64,000 nt of DNA from DATJPR01 sp963752915 (GTDB taxonomy: Bacteria; Bacteroidota; Ignavibacteria; UBA10030; UBA6906): positions 124,001-188,000 of the forward strand of contig CAVVZZ010000015.1 of NCBI GenBank assembly GCA_963752915.1. The letters are read 5' to 3'. The notes under the pieces are model-generated. The model saw only the letters and a program-made list of their open reading frames with translations, did not search any database and was not told the origin of the DNA. The position numbers and the translations under genes were made by a program. Each line of letters begins with the position of its first letter. Position 1 is the first letter of the stretch. Shown here in pieces: positions 8,385-16,691 of this stretch.

Positions 8385-8413
8385 TTGACTCTCCTGCGCT
8401 TTTTTCGTATTTT
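8385..8413 (+). promoter_or_regulatory. Sigma-70-type promoter before plsY
   Basis: TTGACT (8385-8390), 17 nt, then TATTTT (8408-8413). Transcription would begin near 8420, about 34 nt before the GTG start of plsY. It follows directly after the right arm of heptamer array 2. Confidence 0.6.
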
Positions 8414-8453
8414 CATTAAAACAGGCCGACTTTGAGCCATTTCCGGTCGACGC

Positions 8454-9074
8454 GTGATTATTCTTCTCCTTTCCTTGGTGATCGGTTATGTCCTCGGGTC
8501 CATTCCGACGGCTCATTTGATCGTCCGCGGGGCCCGGGGAATAGACATCCGGAACGCCGGGAGCGGAAACGTAGGGGCGCTGAATTCGTATCTCGTTACA
8601 CGCTCGCCCTTCATCGGGATCTGCGTTCTTTTGCTCGATTTTCTTAAGGGGTTTGCGGCGGTTGCGCTGACCCGGATCCTGTTCGGGGACGATTTTCGTG
8701 CCGTTGGCGCCGCCGGAATCGGAGCGATCCTGGGGCATAACTACACCGTCTGGCTCAAGGGACAGGGTGGACGGGGATTGGCCACTGCGGCGGGAGCGCT
8801 CCTTTCGATCACTCCCGTGATGATTCCTGTGTGGATGGTTTGTTGGGGAGTGGGATATGCGGTTGTGCGGAACGTCAACATGGGAAGTGCCATAGCGTGC
8901 TGCCTCGCGCCGTTGGCGATGGCATTTCTCCCGGATGGGATTTGGAATCACTGGATGACACACTACGATTCGCGGTTCATCGTCAACATCTTCCTCGTTC
9001 TCAGCATGGTCGTCATTCTCACGAAGCTCGTCAGGCCGGTGATGGAGTTTCTCAATATTCAGAGGCGTCTCTGA
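8454..9074 (+). CDS. plsY: Glycerol-3-phosphate acyltransferase PlsY
   Basis: PlsY is an inner-membrane enzyme that transfers an acyl group from acyl-phosphate to glycerol 3-phosphate, giving lysophosphatidate for phospholipid synthesis. The 206-residue protein is strongly hydrophobic (about five to six membrane segments). It has the family motifs: GSIPTAHLI near the N-terminus, GSGNVGALN (motif 1, residues about 39-47), and GHNYTVWLKGQGGRG (the GHN and glycine-rich loop). It starts with GTG, placed by homology to the usual hydrophobic N-terminus. It leads a plus-strand run that continues with the HtrA protease 10 nt later and then purB. Confidence 0.93.
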   Translation: MIILLLSLVIGYVLGSIPTAHLIVRGARGIDIRNAGSGNVGALNSYLVTRSPFIGICVLLLDFLKGFAAVALTRILFGDDFRAVGAAGIGAILGHNYTVWLKGQGGRGLATAAGALLSITPVMIPVWMVCWGVGYAVVRNVNMGSAIACCLAPLAMAFLPDGIWNHWMTHYDSRFIVNIFLVLSMVVILTKLVRPVMEFLNIQRRL

Positions 9075-9084
9075 AGGTGCCACG

Positions 9085-10269
9085 ATGCGCGGAAAGAGTT
9101 TCATCATATTGCTTCTCTTCCTTGTCCCCACTGTGGGTGCAGGAATCATCGGGTACGGAATCGGTCACCGTTCACACGAAGATGCCGAAGACACGTACCA
9201 GCCGAAAGGGGATGCAACCTTCCAGTCGGCTTCGTATCATGATTCCGTTTCCACCCTCGTCTCCGCCTCCCGCCAAAACGCCATAACGCGGACGGTCGCC
9301 AACGTGAGTCCCGCCGTGGTCGGGATCAACGTCATCGAAGTCCGCACGGTCCGCTACCGGAGCCCCTGGGGCGATGATCCGTTCTTTCACTTCTTCGGTG
9401 ACCAGCTCTACACGCAGCGGGTGCAGGAACTTGGATCGGGCTTCTTGATTTCCTCCGACGGATATATCGTCACCAACGACCATGTTGCCGGGAATGCGAA
9501 AGAGATCACGGTGACCATGACCAACGGCGAGAAGTACAAGGCGGAACTCGTCGGCAGCGATCCTGTCTCGGACGTCGCGTTGTTGAAGGTCTCCGGCAAA
9601 TCCTTTCCCTATCTTCGCCTTGGCAATTCCGACGACGTCATCATCGGGGAATGGGCGATTGCGTTCGGCAACCCGTTCGGGCTGTTCGATGTCAACAATC
9701 GGCCGACAGTCACCGTGGGCGTGGTCAGCGCGACAGGAATGAATCTTCAGGAGCAGGAGGGACGGGTATACAAGGGGATGATCCAGACGGATGCGGCGAT
9801 CAATTCGGGGAACAGCGGCGGTCCGCTCGTCAACGCGGTCGGCGAAGTCATCGGCATGAACGCCGTTATCTACACTCCCAATCAGGGAAACATCGGCCTT
9901 GGGTTCGCGATCCCGATCAATCGCGTGAAGGGGATCGTCGCCCAACTGCGCAAGAGCGGCAAAGTCGAACGGGAATTCTGGACCGGGATGGAAGTGCAGA
10001 CTGTCGACCGCCGGCTGGCACGCGTCTTCGGGATGAATGCGGCGCAGGGAGTCGTTGTGAGCGACGTCCAGGCCGGGAGCCCCGCCGAGCGTGCCGGGTT
10101 TGCGCCCGGCGATGTCATCATGTCGATCAACGGCGACAGCGTGACGGACGAGACATCGCTCTCCGCGATTCTCCAGGATGCGAAAGTGGGAGATGTCCTG
10201 GCCGTCAAAGTCATTCGCAACAGGAAACCGATCGATCTTTCTCTCAAGCTTGAAAAACGACCCGGTTGA
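9085..10269 (+). CDS. HtrA/DegP-family serine endoprotease with one PDZ domain
   Basis: An envelope quality-control protease of the trypsin-like HtrA family (394 residues). An N-terminal hydrophobic segment (SFIILLLFLVPTVGAGIIG) works as a membrane anchor or signal. The catalytic triad is His in IVTNDHVAGNAKE, Asp in DPVSDVALLKV and Ser in NSGNSGGPLVNAVGE. A single PDZ domain follows (about residues 300-390, with GVVVSDVQAGSPAERAGF), which binds exposed C-termini of misfolded clients. One PDZ domain is as in DegS-type proteins; DegP has two. It sits between plsY and purB on the same strand. The family is usually induced by envelope stress, but I see no dedicated promoter here. Confidence 0.92.
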   Translation: MRGKSFIILLLFLVPTVGAGIIGYGIGHRSHEDAEDTYQPKGDATFQSASYHDSVSTLVSASRQNAITRTVANVSPAVVGINVIEVRTVRYRSPWGDDPFFHFFGDQLYTQRVQELGSGFLISSDGYIVTNDHVAGNAKEITVTMTNGEKYKAELVGSDPVSDVALLKVSGKSFPYLRLGNSDDVIIGEWAIAFGNPFGLFDVNNRPTVTVGVVSATGMNLQEQEGRVYKGMIQTDAAINSGNSGGPLVNAVGEVIGMNAVIYTPNQGNIGLGFAIPINRVKGIVAQLRKSGKVEREFWTGMEVQTVDRRLARVFGMNAAQGVVVSDVQAGSPAERAGFAPGDVIMSINGDSVTDETSLSAILQDAKVGDVLAVKVIRNRKPIDLSLKLEKRPG

Positions 10270-10300
10270 CGCCCTCTTCACTACGCGAAAGGATCCCTGA

Positions 10301-11596
10301 GTGATACGCCGATACACCCGTCCCGAAATGGGGAAGATTTGGGAGGAAGAAAACAAATTCCGAATCTGGTTGGAAATTGAAACCCTTGCGTGCGAAGCGC
10401 AGGCGGAGTTGGGAGCAATTCCCCGGGACGCGGTGCGGACAATCCGGGAGCGGGCACGGTTCGATGTTGCACGGATCGACGAAATAGAACGCGAGGTCAA
10501 GCACGACGTCATCGCATTTCTGACGAACGTCGGGGAATATGTCGGACCCGATGCGCGATTCATCCATCAGGGAATGACGTCGTCGGATGTCCTCGACACG
10601 TGCCTGTCGGTCCAGATGCAACAGGCCGGCGACCTTCTGCTGGAGGGCTTGCGGGGTTTGGCCGGAGTTTTCTCCCGCAGGGCGAAAGAGTTCAAGCATA
10701 CGGTGATGGTGGGGAGAACGCATGGCGTGCACGCCGAACCCACAACGTTCGGCCTGAAACTGGCACTGTGGTACGAGGAGACGAAGCGGAATATCGCGCG
10801 CCTGGAAGCCGCCCGGGAGAGAATCTCCGTCGGGAAGGTGTCCGGCGCAGTCGGAACGTTCGAGCACCTCAGTCCGAAAGTGGAAGAATATGTTTGTGCG
10901 AAGCTCGGCCTCAAGCCCGCGACGGTGTCGACGCAGATCATCCAGCGCGACCGGCATGCCGAATTCATGACGGTGCTCGCAATCGTCGGCAGTTCCCTGG
11001 AAAAATTCGCAACCGAAGTACGGCACCTTCAGAAGACCGAGGTCGTGGAGGCCGAAGAATATTTCTCCAAAGGCCAGAAGGGCTCCTCTGCGATGCCGCA
11101 CAAGCGGAACCCGATTACCTGCGAGAGGATCGCAGGGTTGGCAAGGGTCCTCCGCGGAAACGCTCTGGCGTCGATGGAAGACATCGCGTTGTGGCATGAA
11201 CGGGATATCACGCATTCATCGGTCGAGCGCATCGTTGTCCCGGACAGCTGCATTCTTCTCGATTATGTCCTGCACCTGTCGACGGAGTTGTTTGAGAAAC
11301 TGCTCGTCTACCCCGAGCACATGATGACGAATGTCAATCGGACGCGCGGCCTGATCTTTTCGCAGTCCGTCCTCCTTGCACTGACGAAGAAGGGAATGAA
11401 GCGGGAGGATGCATACAGGACGGTCCAAGGTGCGGCAATGCAGGTGTGGGAAAACGGCCTTGACTTCAAGGATCTCTTGCTCAAGAACAAGGAGGTTACT
11501 GCCGTGCTTTCCCCCGATGAGATCGCAAGCCTCTTCGATCTCGAAAAAAGCACCCGGAACGTGGACTACATCTTCAACCGCGCCGGGCTCACGTAA
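10301..11596 (+). CDS. purB: Adenylosuccinate lyase
   Basis: PurB eliminates fumarate from SAICAR and from adenylosuccinate in purine synthesis. The 431-residue protein starts with GTG. It shows the fumarase/aspartase superfamily signature GSSAMPHKRNP (the mobile catalytic-Ser loop), the TSSDVLDTC region near residue 87 and GRTHGVHAEPTTFG, which contains the catalytic His. Length is typical. Its stop overlaps, by one base, an ATG of the next gene, but the neighbour's better start is 18 nt further on. The gene lies in a run with htrA upstream and the semialdehyde dehydrogenase downstream. No other purine gene is nearby. Confidence 0.95.
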   Translation: MIRRYTRPEMGKIWEEENKFRIWLEIETLACEAQAELGAIPRDAVRTIRERARFDVARIDEIEREVKHDVIAFLTNVGEYVGPDARFIHQGMTSSDVLDTCLSVQMQQAGDLLLEGLRGLAGVFSRRAKEFKHTVMVGRTHGVHAEPTTFGLKLALWYEETKRNIARLEAARERISVGKVSGAVGTFEHLSPKVEEYVCAKLGLKPATVSTQIIQRDRHAEFMTVLAIVGSSLEKFATEVRHLQKTEVVEAEEYFSKGQKGSSAMPHKRNPITCERIAGLARVLRGNALASMEDIALWHERDITHSSVERIVVPDSCILLDYVLHLSTELFEKLLVYPEHMMTNVNRTRGLIFSQSVLLALTKKGMKREDAYRTVQGAAMQVWENGLDFKDLLLKNKEVTAVLSPDEIASLFDLEKSTRNVDYIFNRAGLT

Positions 11597-11613
11597 TGCA
11601 CGGAGACCGTACC

Positions 11614-13113
11614 ATGGCAAAGAAGTTTCAGAATTTTATCGATGGGAAATGGGTCGATGCACAGTCGGGGAGCACGTTTGAGAATCGGAACCCGGCCCGG
11701 TGGGATGAAGTCGTAGGCGTATTCCCGAAATCCGGAAAACAGGATGTCGAGTGCGCCGTGAAAGCGGCGCGCAAGGCGTTCGAATCCTGGCGACTTGTCC
11801 CCGCGCCGAAACGTGGCGACATCATGCGGAAGGTCGGCGACCTCATGGTGGCGAAGAAGGAAGATCTGGCGAAACAGATGACCCGCGAGATGGGGAAGGT
11901 GCTCGCAGAAACGCGCGGCGACGTCCAGGAAGGGATCGACACGGCCTATTATGCTTCGAGTGAAGGCCGCCGGCTGTTCGGCCATACGGTCCCGTCGGAG
12001 CTCCCGAACAAATTCAACATGGCATTGCGGGTTCCGATCGGGGTCGCGGGTATCGTGACGCCGTGGAATTTTCCGATGGCGATTCCGACGTGGAAGATCT
12101 TCCCGGCGCTGTTGTGCGGGAACACGGTCGTGTTTAAACCGGCATCCGATACTCCGGCCACAGCGACATCCCTGGTCGAAATTCTTCTTGAAGCCGGCGT
12201 CCCCGAGGGAGTGATCAACATCGTGCATGGGGGAGGCGGCGAGGTGGGAATGGCGATCGTCGGTCACCCCGATGTCGATCTTGTGAGTTTTACGGGGTCG
12301 ACACTTGTGGGGAAGAAGATTGCGGAGGTGGGTGCGCAGACATTGAAACGCGTATCCCTTGAGCTCGGCGGGAAGAACGCGCAAATCGTGATGAACGATG
12401 CGAGCCTGGATCTTGCGCTGGAAGGCGTCCTCTGGGGTGCGTTCGGGACGACAGGACAGCGGTGCACGGCAACGAGCCGGTTGATCCTCCAGGACGGCGT
12501 TCACGACAAGTTCCTGGACATGCTTGTCTCGCGCGTGAAGAAACTCCGGCTTGGCGATGGGCTTCTCGAAGGCGTGGACGTCGGCCCGTGCGTCAACGAG
12601 GCGCAGCGATCGACGGTGGAAGGATACGTGAACGTGGGACTGGAGCAGGGTGCGAAAATCGCAGTCGGCGGACATGCAGCGAAGAGCGGGGATCTTGCGA
12701 AGGGTTGGTTCTATGAGCCGACGGTGTTTTTTGATGTGAAGCCGGATCATCGCATTGCCAAAGAGGAAATCTTCGGGCCGGTGCTCTCGGTCATCAGGGT
12801 GAAGACCCTGGACGAGGCGGTCACAGTGCTGAACGATACGATCTATGGACTTTCCTCCTCCATCTACACGAACGACGTGAATTCCGCATTCACGGCGATC
12901 CGCGACATCAAGGCGGGGATCACGTATGTCAACGCGCCGACGATCGGTGCGGAAGCCCACATGCCGTTCGGCGGCGTCAAGCAGACCGGCAACGGTCATC
13001 GCGAAGGGGGATGGACGGTCTACGATTTCTTCAGCGAATGGAAGACGGTCTACGTCGATTACAGCGGCGGGTTGCAGCGCGCGCAGATCGACAATTACGA
13101 CACGCAACACTGA
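11614..13113 (+). CDS. Aldehyde dehydrogenase, likely 2-aminoadipate 6-semialdehyde dehydrogenase
   Basis: An NAD(P)-dependent aldehyde dehydrogenase of 499 residues. The cofactor region contains VTPWNFPMAIPTWK and FTGSTLVGKKIA. The catalytic Glu is in SLELGGKNAQIV and the catalytic Cys in GQRCTATSR. The C-terminal block PFGGVKQTGNGHREGG is typical. The start at 11614 is chosen because GGAG (11602-11605) lies 8 nt before it; an earlier ATG at 11596 lacks this. The next gene is lysine 6-aminotransferase, whose product is 2-aminoadipate 6-semialdehyde, so this enzyme most likely oxidises that semialdehyde to 2-aminoadipate. The substrate is inferred from context, since the superfamily is broad. 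Confidence 0.85.
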   Translation: MAKKFQNFIDGKWVDAQSGSTFENRNPARWDEVVGVFPKSGKQDVECAVKAARKAFESWRLVPAPKRGDIMRKVGDLMVAKKEDLAKQMTREMGKVLAETRGDVQEGIDTAYYASSEGRRLFGHTVPSELPNKFNMALRVPIGVAGIVTPWNFPMAIPTWKIFPALLCGNTVVFKPASDTPATATSLVEILLEAGVPEGVINIVHGGGGEVGMAIVGHPDVDLVSFTGSTLVGKKIAEVGAQTLKRVSLELGGKNAQIVMNDASLDLALEGVLWGAFGTTGQRCTATSRLILQDGVHDKFLDMLVSRVKKLRLGDGLLEGVDVGPCVNEAQRSTVEGYVNVGLEQGAKIAVGGHAAKSGDLAKGWFYEPTVFFDVKPDHRIAKEEIFGPVLSVIRVKTLDEAVTVLNDTIYGLSSSIYTNDVNSAFTAIRDIKAGITYVNAPTIGAEAHMPFGGVKQTGNGHREGGWTVYDFFSEWKTVYVDYSGGLQRAQIDNYDTQH

Positions 13114-13188
13114 GGGAGGGGATGTAGGACGGGATGAGAAATAAGCCGACATATCTGGTGTCGTTGTACGAGCACCAGGAGTTCTTCT

Positions 13189-13246
13189 GAAACGACGATG
13201 GTCGCCATGATCCCATCACGAGGAACATTCGTGCCATCATCGTTTC
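13189..13246. promoter_or_regulatory. Inverted repeat directly before the lysine aminotransferase gene
   Basis: GAAACGACGATGG (13189-13201) pairs with CCATCATCGTTTC (13234-13246) with one mismatch across a 32-nt loop. The right arm ends three bases before the Shine-Dalgarno AAGGAG (13250-13255). It could be an operator or a leader hairpin that controls access to the ribosome site. Confidence 0.45.
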
Positions 13247-13261
13247 ATGAAGGAGCATTCC

Positions 13262-14614
13262 ATGGATATGCGCGGTGTTGATATTATGCAGAGCAAATCG
13301 TCCCATGTTTCACCGTCCCAGGTTCTGCCGACGCTCGCCCGCCACATGCTGGTGGACGGCTTCGATCTCGTTGTCGATCTCCGCAGGAGTCAGGGTGCAC
13401 GGCTCGTCGACGCGAAGACGGGACGGTCGTATCTGGATTTTTTTACCTACGTGGCTTCGTCGCCGATCGGGATGAACCATCCGAAGATGCAGACGCCGGA
13501 GTTTCTCGAGAAGATCAGCCACGTGGCGTTGAACAAGCCGTCGTTGTCCGACATCTATTGTGCGGAACAGGCGGAGTTTGTCGATACGTTTGCACGTGTC
13601 GCGATGCCTGAGTACATGCCCCATGCCTTTTTCGTGGAGGGGGGAGCATTAGGCGTGGAAAACGCACTCAAGGCCGCCTTTGACTGGAAGATCCGGAAGA
13701 ATTTTGCGCGAGGATTACGGGAGGAGAGGGGTCGGCAGATCATTCACTTCCAGCAGTGTTTCCACGGCAGGACCGGGTACACGTTGTCCCTGACGAACAC
13801 GGACCCTGTGAAGACCGATCTCTACCCGAAGTTTTCGTGGCCTCGTGTCCTGAATCCCAAAGTGACGTTCCCTCTGGATGAAGCGGCGCGATTGCAGGTC
13901 GAACGCGCGGAGCAGACCAGCATCGCGCAGATCAAGGAGGCCTTCTACAAGAACAAGGACGATATCGCCGCCATCATCATTGAGCCGATCCAGGGCGAAG
14001 GGGGCGACAACCATTTCCGACCGGAATTCTTCGCCGCACTCAGGCGCCTTGCGGATGAGAATGAGGCGATGCTGATCTGCGACGAAGTGCAGACGGGCAT
14101 CGGCATGACGGGAAAGATGTGGGCGCACCAGCATTTCGTCCAGCCCGACATGATTGCCTTCGGCAAGAAGGTTCAGGTCTGCGGTTTCTTGAGCGGCCGG
14201 AGAATCGATGAGATCAAGGACAACGTCTTCAAAGTGTCGAGCCGGTTAAACTCGACCTGGGGCGGAAACCTGGTCGATATGGTGCGTTCCACGCGTTACC
14301 TGGAGATCATCGAAGAGGAAAATCTAGTCGAGAACGCCAGGCGCGTTGGCGAGCACCTCCTCGTACGGCTTCAGGAGCTCGTTGAGGAATTCCCGGGGAC
14401 AATCTCGAACCCGAGGGGGCTTGGTCTCTACGCCGCCTTCGATGCGCCGACTCCGGCAAAACGGAACGCGATCCGGAACAAGTGCTTCGACAAGGGGCTC
14501 ATCATCCTTCCTAGTGGAGATCGCTCCATCCGGTTCCGTCCAGCATTGAACATCACGACAGACGAGATCGATGAAGGGCTGGAGATCATCCGGCAATCGA
14601 TCAGAGAAGCCTGA
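13262..14614 (+). CDS. lat: L-lysine 6-aminotransferase
   Basis: A fold-type I PLP enzyme that moves the epsilon-amino group of lysine to 2-oxoglutarate, giving 2-aminoadipate 6-semialdehyde. The 450-residue protein has FFVEGGALGVENALKAAF (the cofactor phosphate region), IIIEPIQGEGGD, CDEVQTGIG with the Asp that binds the PLP ring, and FGKKVQVCG with the Schiff-base Lys, all matching the Lat subgroup rather than general ornithine or acetylornithine enzymes. The start at 13262 follows AAGGAG (13250-13255) by 6 nt; the upstream in-frame ATG at 13247 contains that Shine-Dalgarno. With the preceding dehydrogenase it forms a two-step lysine catabolic path. A clear terminator follows at 14638. Confidence 0.9.
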   Translation: MDMRGVDIMQSKSSHVSPSQVLPTLARHMLVDGFDLVVDLRRSQGARLVDAKTGRSYLDFFTYVASSPIGMNHPKMQTPEFLEKISHVALNKPSLSDIYCAEQAEFVDTFARVAMPEYMPHAFFVEGGALGVENALKAAFDWKIRKNFARGLREERGRQIIHFQQCFHGRTGYTLSLTNTDPVKTDLYPKFSWPRVLNPKVTFPLDEAARLQVERAEQTSIAQIKEAFYKNKDDIAAIIIEPIQGEGGDNHFRPEFFAALRRLADENEAMLICDEVQTGIGMTGKMWAHQHFVQPDMIAFGKKVQVCGFLSGRRIDEIKDNVFKVSSRLNSTWGGNLVDMVRSTRYLEIIEEENLVENARRVGEHLLVRLQELVEEFPGTISNPRGLGLYAAFDAPTPAKRNAIRNKCFDKGLIILPSGDRSIRFRPALNITTDEIDEGLEIIRQSIREA

Positions 14615-14637
14615 AGCAGGCGTCCATGAGAATTCAC

Positions 14638-14672
14638 AAAGCCCCGGCTCGGAAGAGGCGGGGCTTTTTTTT
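14638..14672 (+). terminator. Rho-independent terminator after lat
   Basis: A 9-bp stem AAAGCCCCG / CGGGGCTTT (14638-14646 and 14659-14667) closes a 12-nt loop, and T continues to 14672. The A-run on the other side means it may also stop the convergent protease transcript. Confidence 0.88.
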
Positions 14673-14789
<117 letters not shown>

Positions 14790-14811
14790 TAAAAGTCGCC
14801 GATCGTCGCGC

Positions 14812-16584
14812 TCACCTCTCCAACACAATCTTCTGCGTCATCGTCCGGTCTTGCCCCGAGGTGCCCATCGCTTCCACACGAAGGAAGTAGACTCCGGAAG
14901 CGACATGAGTCCCGCCATCCGTCGTCCCGTCCCACGTTACCGACCCAAAAGTTCTCGTCAGATAGACCGGGGCGAATTGATGGACCAAGCGGCCGAGAAT
15001 GTCGAAGACGCGAACTGTGACACGCGACGGCTCCGGCAGCTGATATTGCAGCGAAGTTGCCCCGTTGAAAGGGTTGGGGAAACTGGGAAGCAGTTGCAGG
15101 GAAGCCGATGGCTGCATTGTGGAATACGCGATGGCCGCCGCCGCGTCCACGATTCCCCATCCCATAAGGTTGTCGGGAGCGGAAGAGTTTGAGGCAGTCG
15201 CCTTCATCCACCCCATGACGTCGGCCGGCGTGGCGCGAGGGTGCGCTTTCAGTATCAGGGCTGCGACTCCCGCCGTAAACGGGCAGGAGAACGATGTGCC
15301 TTGTGCAAACCCGTACGACGTATCGTTGACCGCGCTTGCGACAGCGACCGCCACCCCCGGAGCCATGACATCGGGTTTGATGACGGGCGGTATGCTCGTT
15401 GTCGGCCCGACAGAACTGAAGCCGGCCCGGTTTCCGGAAATATCAACTGCCCCGGCGGCAATAACGCTGTCTGCGTCGCCCGGGGCGTTCAAAGTGTTGT
15501 GGATGGTATTGTTGCCGTTGTTCCCCGCGGAGTTTACTACGACCACACCTTTGCGCACAGCCATCTCCGCTGCCCGTGTGATGACCGTCGTCTTCCCATC
15601 CATGTTCTGCCACGTCCAGCTGACATACGGCGCATCAAAGTCGAGGTATCCCAAGGACGTGCTCGTGACCTGAACGCCGAGACTCTCCGCCCACTGGATC
15701 GCCGCCGCCCAGTTGTCCTCCTCGATCGGCGTTTCACTGCTGTCGTTTTCCGTTCGGGCAAGGATGAAGGAAGCGCCGAACGCCGGGCCGACGACGTGGC
15801 CGGGCTTGTATGCGCCGATGGTCGAGAGAGTCCACACGCCGTGGGATCCAAAACCCGGGTCGGCATCGTTCGGTACGACGCTTGTCTTGTGGTCGACGAA
15901 ATCGTGCGTTGCGATGATGCGCGGCCGCAAGCTATCAAATGCGGTATGACTCAGGAGACGGAATCCGTTGTCGAAGATGCCGATGATGATCCCCTGGGCG
16001 GAGTTCCCTTGCCGGTGCACGGCCGGTACATCGATCAGACTGAGCGCGCCGAGGGAACCTCCGTAATCGATATCCGAAACCGAGGACTGTTTTGATAGCG
16101 ATGGAGAACTCTGTGTCGGGACGTACTGCTCCACGGTTTGTTCTCTCCGGAATCTCCCCACGAGTTCAATGGACCGAACGCATGGGAGCGCAGAAATCTC
16201 TTCAATCTGTCTGCCGGTGGCAAGGGTACTCACACCATTGAACCACTTGAGTCTGTGCCGGATTGACACACCCACGGATGCGACGCTTTGCACATAGCTC
16301 TCGTCGACGGGAAGATCGGAGTCATCGACCAGCTGGTCCGGGGGAAGGACGTTGGCTCTCCGGGTCAGCGCTCTCGGTGTTACGAGCTGTGTGGGCTGGT
16401 ACGCCTTGAGGAACCCCTGTGGGCCTTTATCGGTGAAGGTGATCAGGCAAAGGAATTGTGCGTCGGGTCCTTGTTGCTGAATGGCAGCCCGAAGTTGCGG
16501 GGTTACCACTGTTTGCGACAGCGCACCGGCAAACGGCAGCAACAGTGCAAGGAGCGGGAGAATACAACGTTGTGCTCTTTTCAT
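14812..16584 (-). CDS. Secreted subtilisin-like serine peptidase (S8) with T9SS sorting domain
   Basis: A 590-residue exported protease. The start at 16584 (MKRAQRCILPLLALLLPFAG) gives a clean signal peptide; an ATG seven codons upstream does not improve it. The S8 catalytic residues are Asp in IIIGIFDNGFRL, His in GFGSHGVWTLSTIG and Ser in GTSFSCPFTAGVAAL; Asn in VVVNSAGNNGNN forms the oxyanion hole. A propeptide-like region precedes the catalytic domain. The last 90 residues are a type A T9SS C-terminal domain (SFPNPFNGATSLQYQLPE, VFDILGRLV, SGVYFLRVEA), so the protein is sent across the outer membrane and processed. A TTGCTT-N17-TAGAAT promoter lies 39 nt upstream. The gene is convergent with lat. 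Confidence 0.93.
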   Translation of the reverse strand: MKRAQRCILPLLALLLPFAGALSQTVVTPQLRAAIQQQGPDAQFLCLITFTDKGPQGFLKAYQPTQLVTPRALTRRANVLPPDQLVDDSDLPVDESYVQSVASVGVSIRHRLKWFNGVSTLATGRQIEEISALPCVRSIELVGRFRREQTVEQYVPTQSSPSLSKQSSVSDIDYGGSLGALSLIDVPAVHRQGNSAQGIIIGIFDNGFRLLSHTAFDSLRPRIIATHDFVDHKTSVVPNDADPGFGSHGVWTLSTIGAYKPGHVVGPAFGASFILARTENDSSETPIEEDNWAAAIQWAESLGVQVTSTSLGYLDFDAPYVSWTWQNMDGKTTVITRAAEMAVRKGVVVVNSAGNNGNNTIHNTLNAPGDADSVIAAGAVDISGNRAGFSSVGPTTSIPPVIKPDVMAPGVAVAVASAVNDTSYGFAQGTSFSCPFTAGVAALILKAHPRATPADVMGWMKATASNSSAPDNLMGWGIVDAAAAIAYSTMQPSASLQLLPSFPNPFNGATSLQYQLPEPSRVTVRVFDILGRLVHQFAPVYLTRTFGSVTWDGTTDGGTHVASGVYFLRVEAMGTSGQDRTMTQKIVLER

Positions 16585-16622
16585 GAGGACTTCCCGGTCA
16601 GACATCCCTGTGCATTGACAAA

Positions 16623-16651
16623 ATTCTACGCAGACGGCAACCGAAAAGCAA
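16623..16651 (-). promoter_or_regulatory. Sigma-70-type promoter for the subtilisin gene
   Basis: On the minus strand TTGCTT (16646-16651), 17 nt, TAGAAT (16623-16628). Start of transcription would be near 16616, giving a 32-nt leader before the ATG at 16584. Confidence 0.6.
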
Positions 16652-16691
16652 ACCTCTTGAATCCTAGGGAAGGGTTTGGTAGTTTAGTGCC

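Noticed and set aside
9172..10563. Minus-strand open frame (463 codons) across htrA and the start of purB
   Set aside because: Spans two real genes on the other strand with no recognisable domains.
11779..11795. GTTCGAATCC resembling a tRNA T-loop
   Set aside because: It lies within the aldehyde dehydrogenase coding region and no acceptor or anticodon stems flank it.
11566..13152. Long open frame (528 codons) on the minus strand opposite the aldehyde dehydrogenase
   Set aside because: The plus-strand frame has all catalytic motifs; the minus frame is rich in Arg/His/Asp of antisense type.
11614..14614. Assignment of the dehydrogenase/aminotransferase pair to proline or GABA metabolism
   Set aside because: The aminotransferase matches the lysine 6-aminotransferase subgroup (FGKKVQVCG and EGGALGVENALK), which favours lysine.
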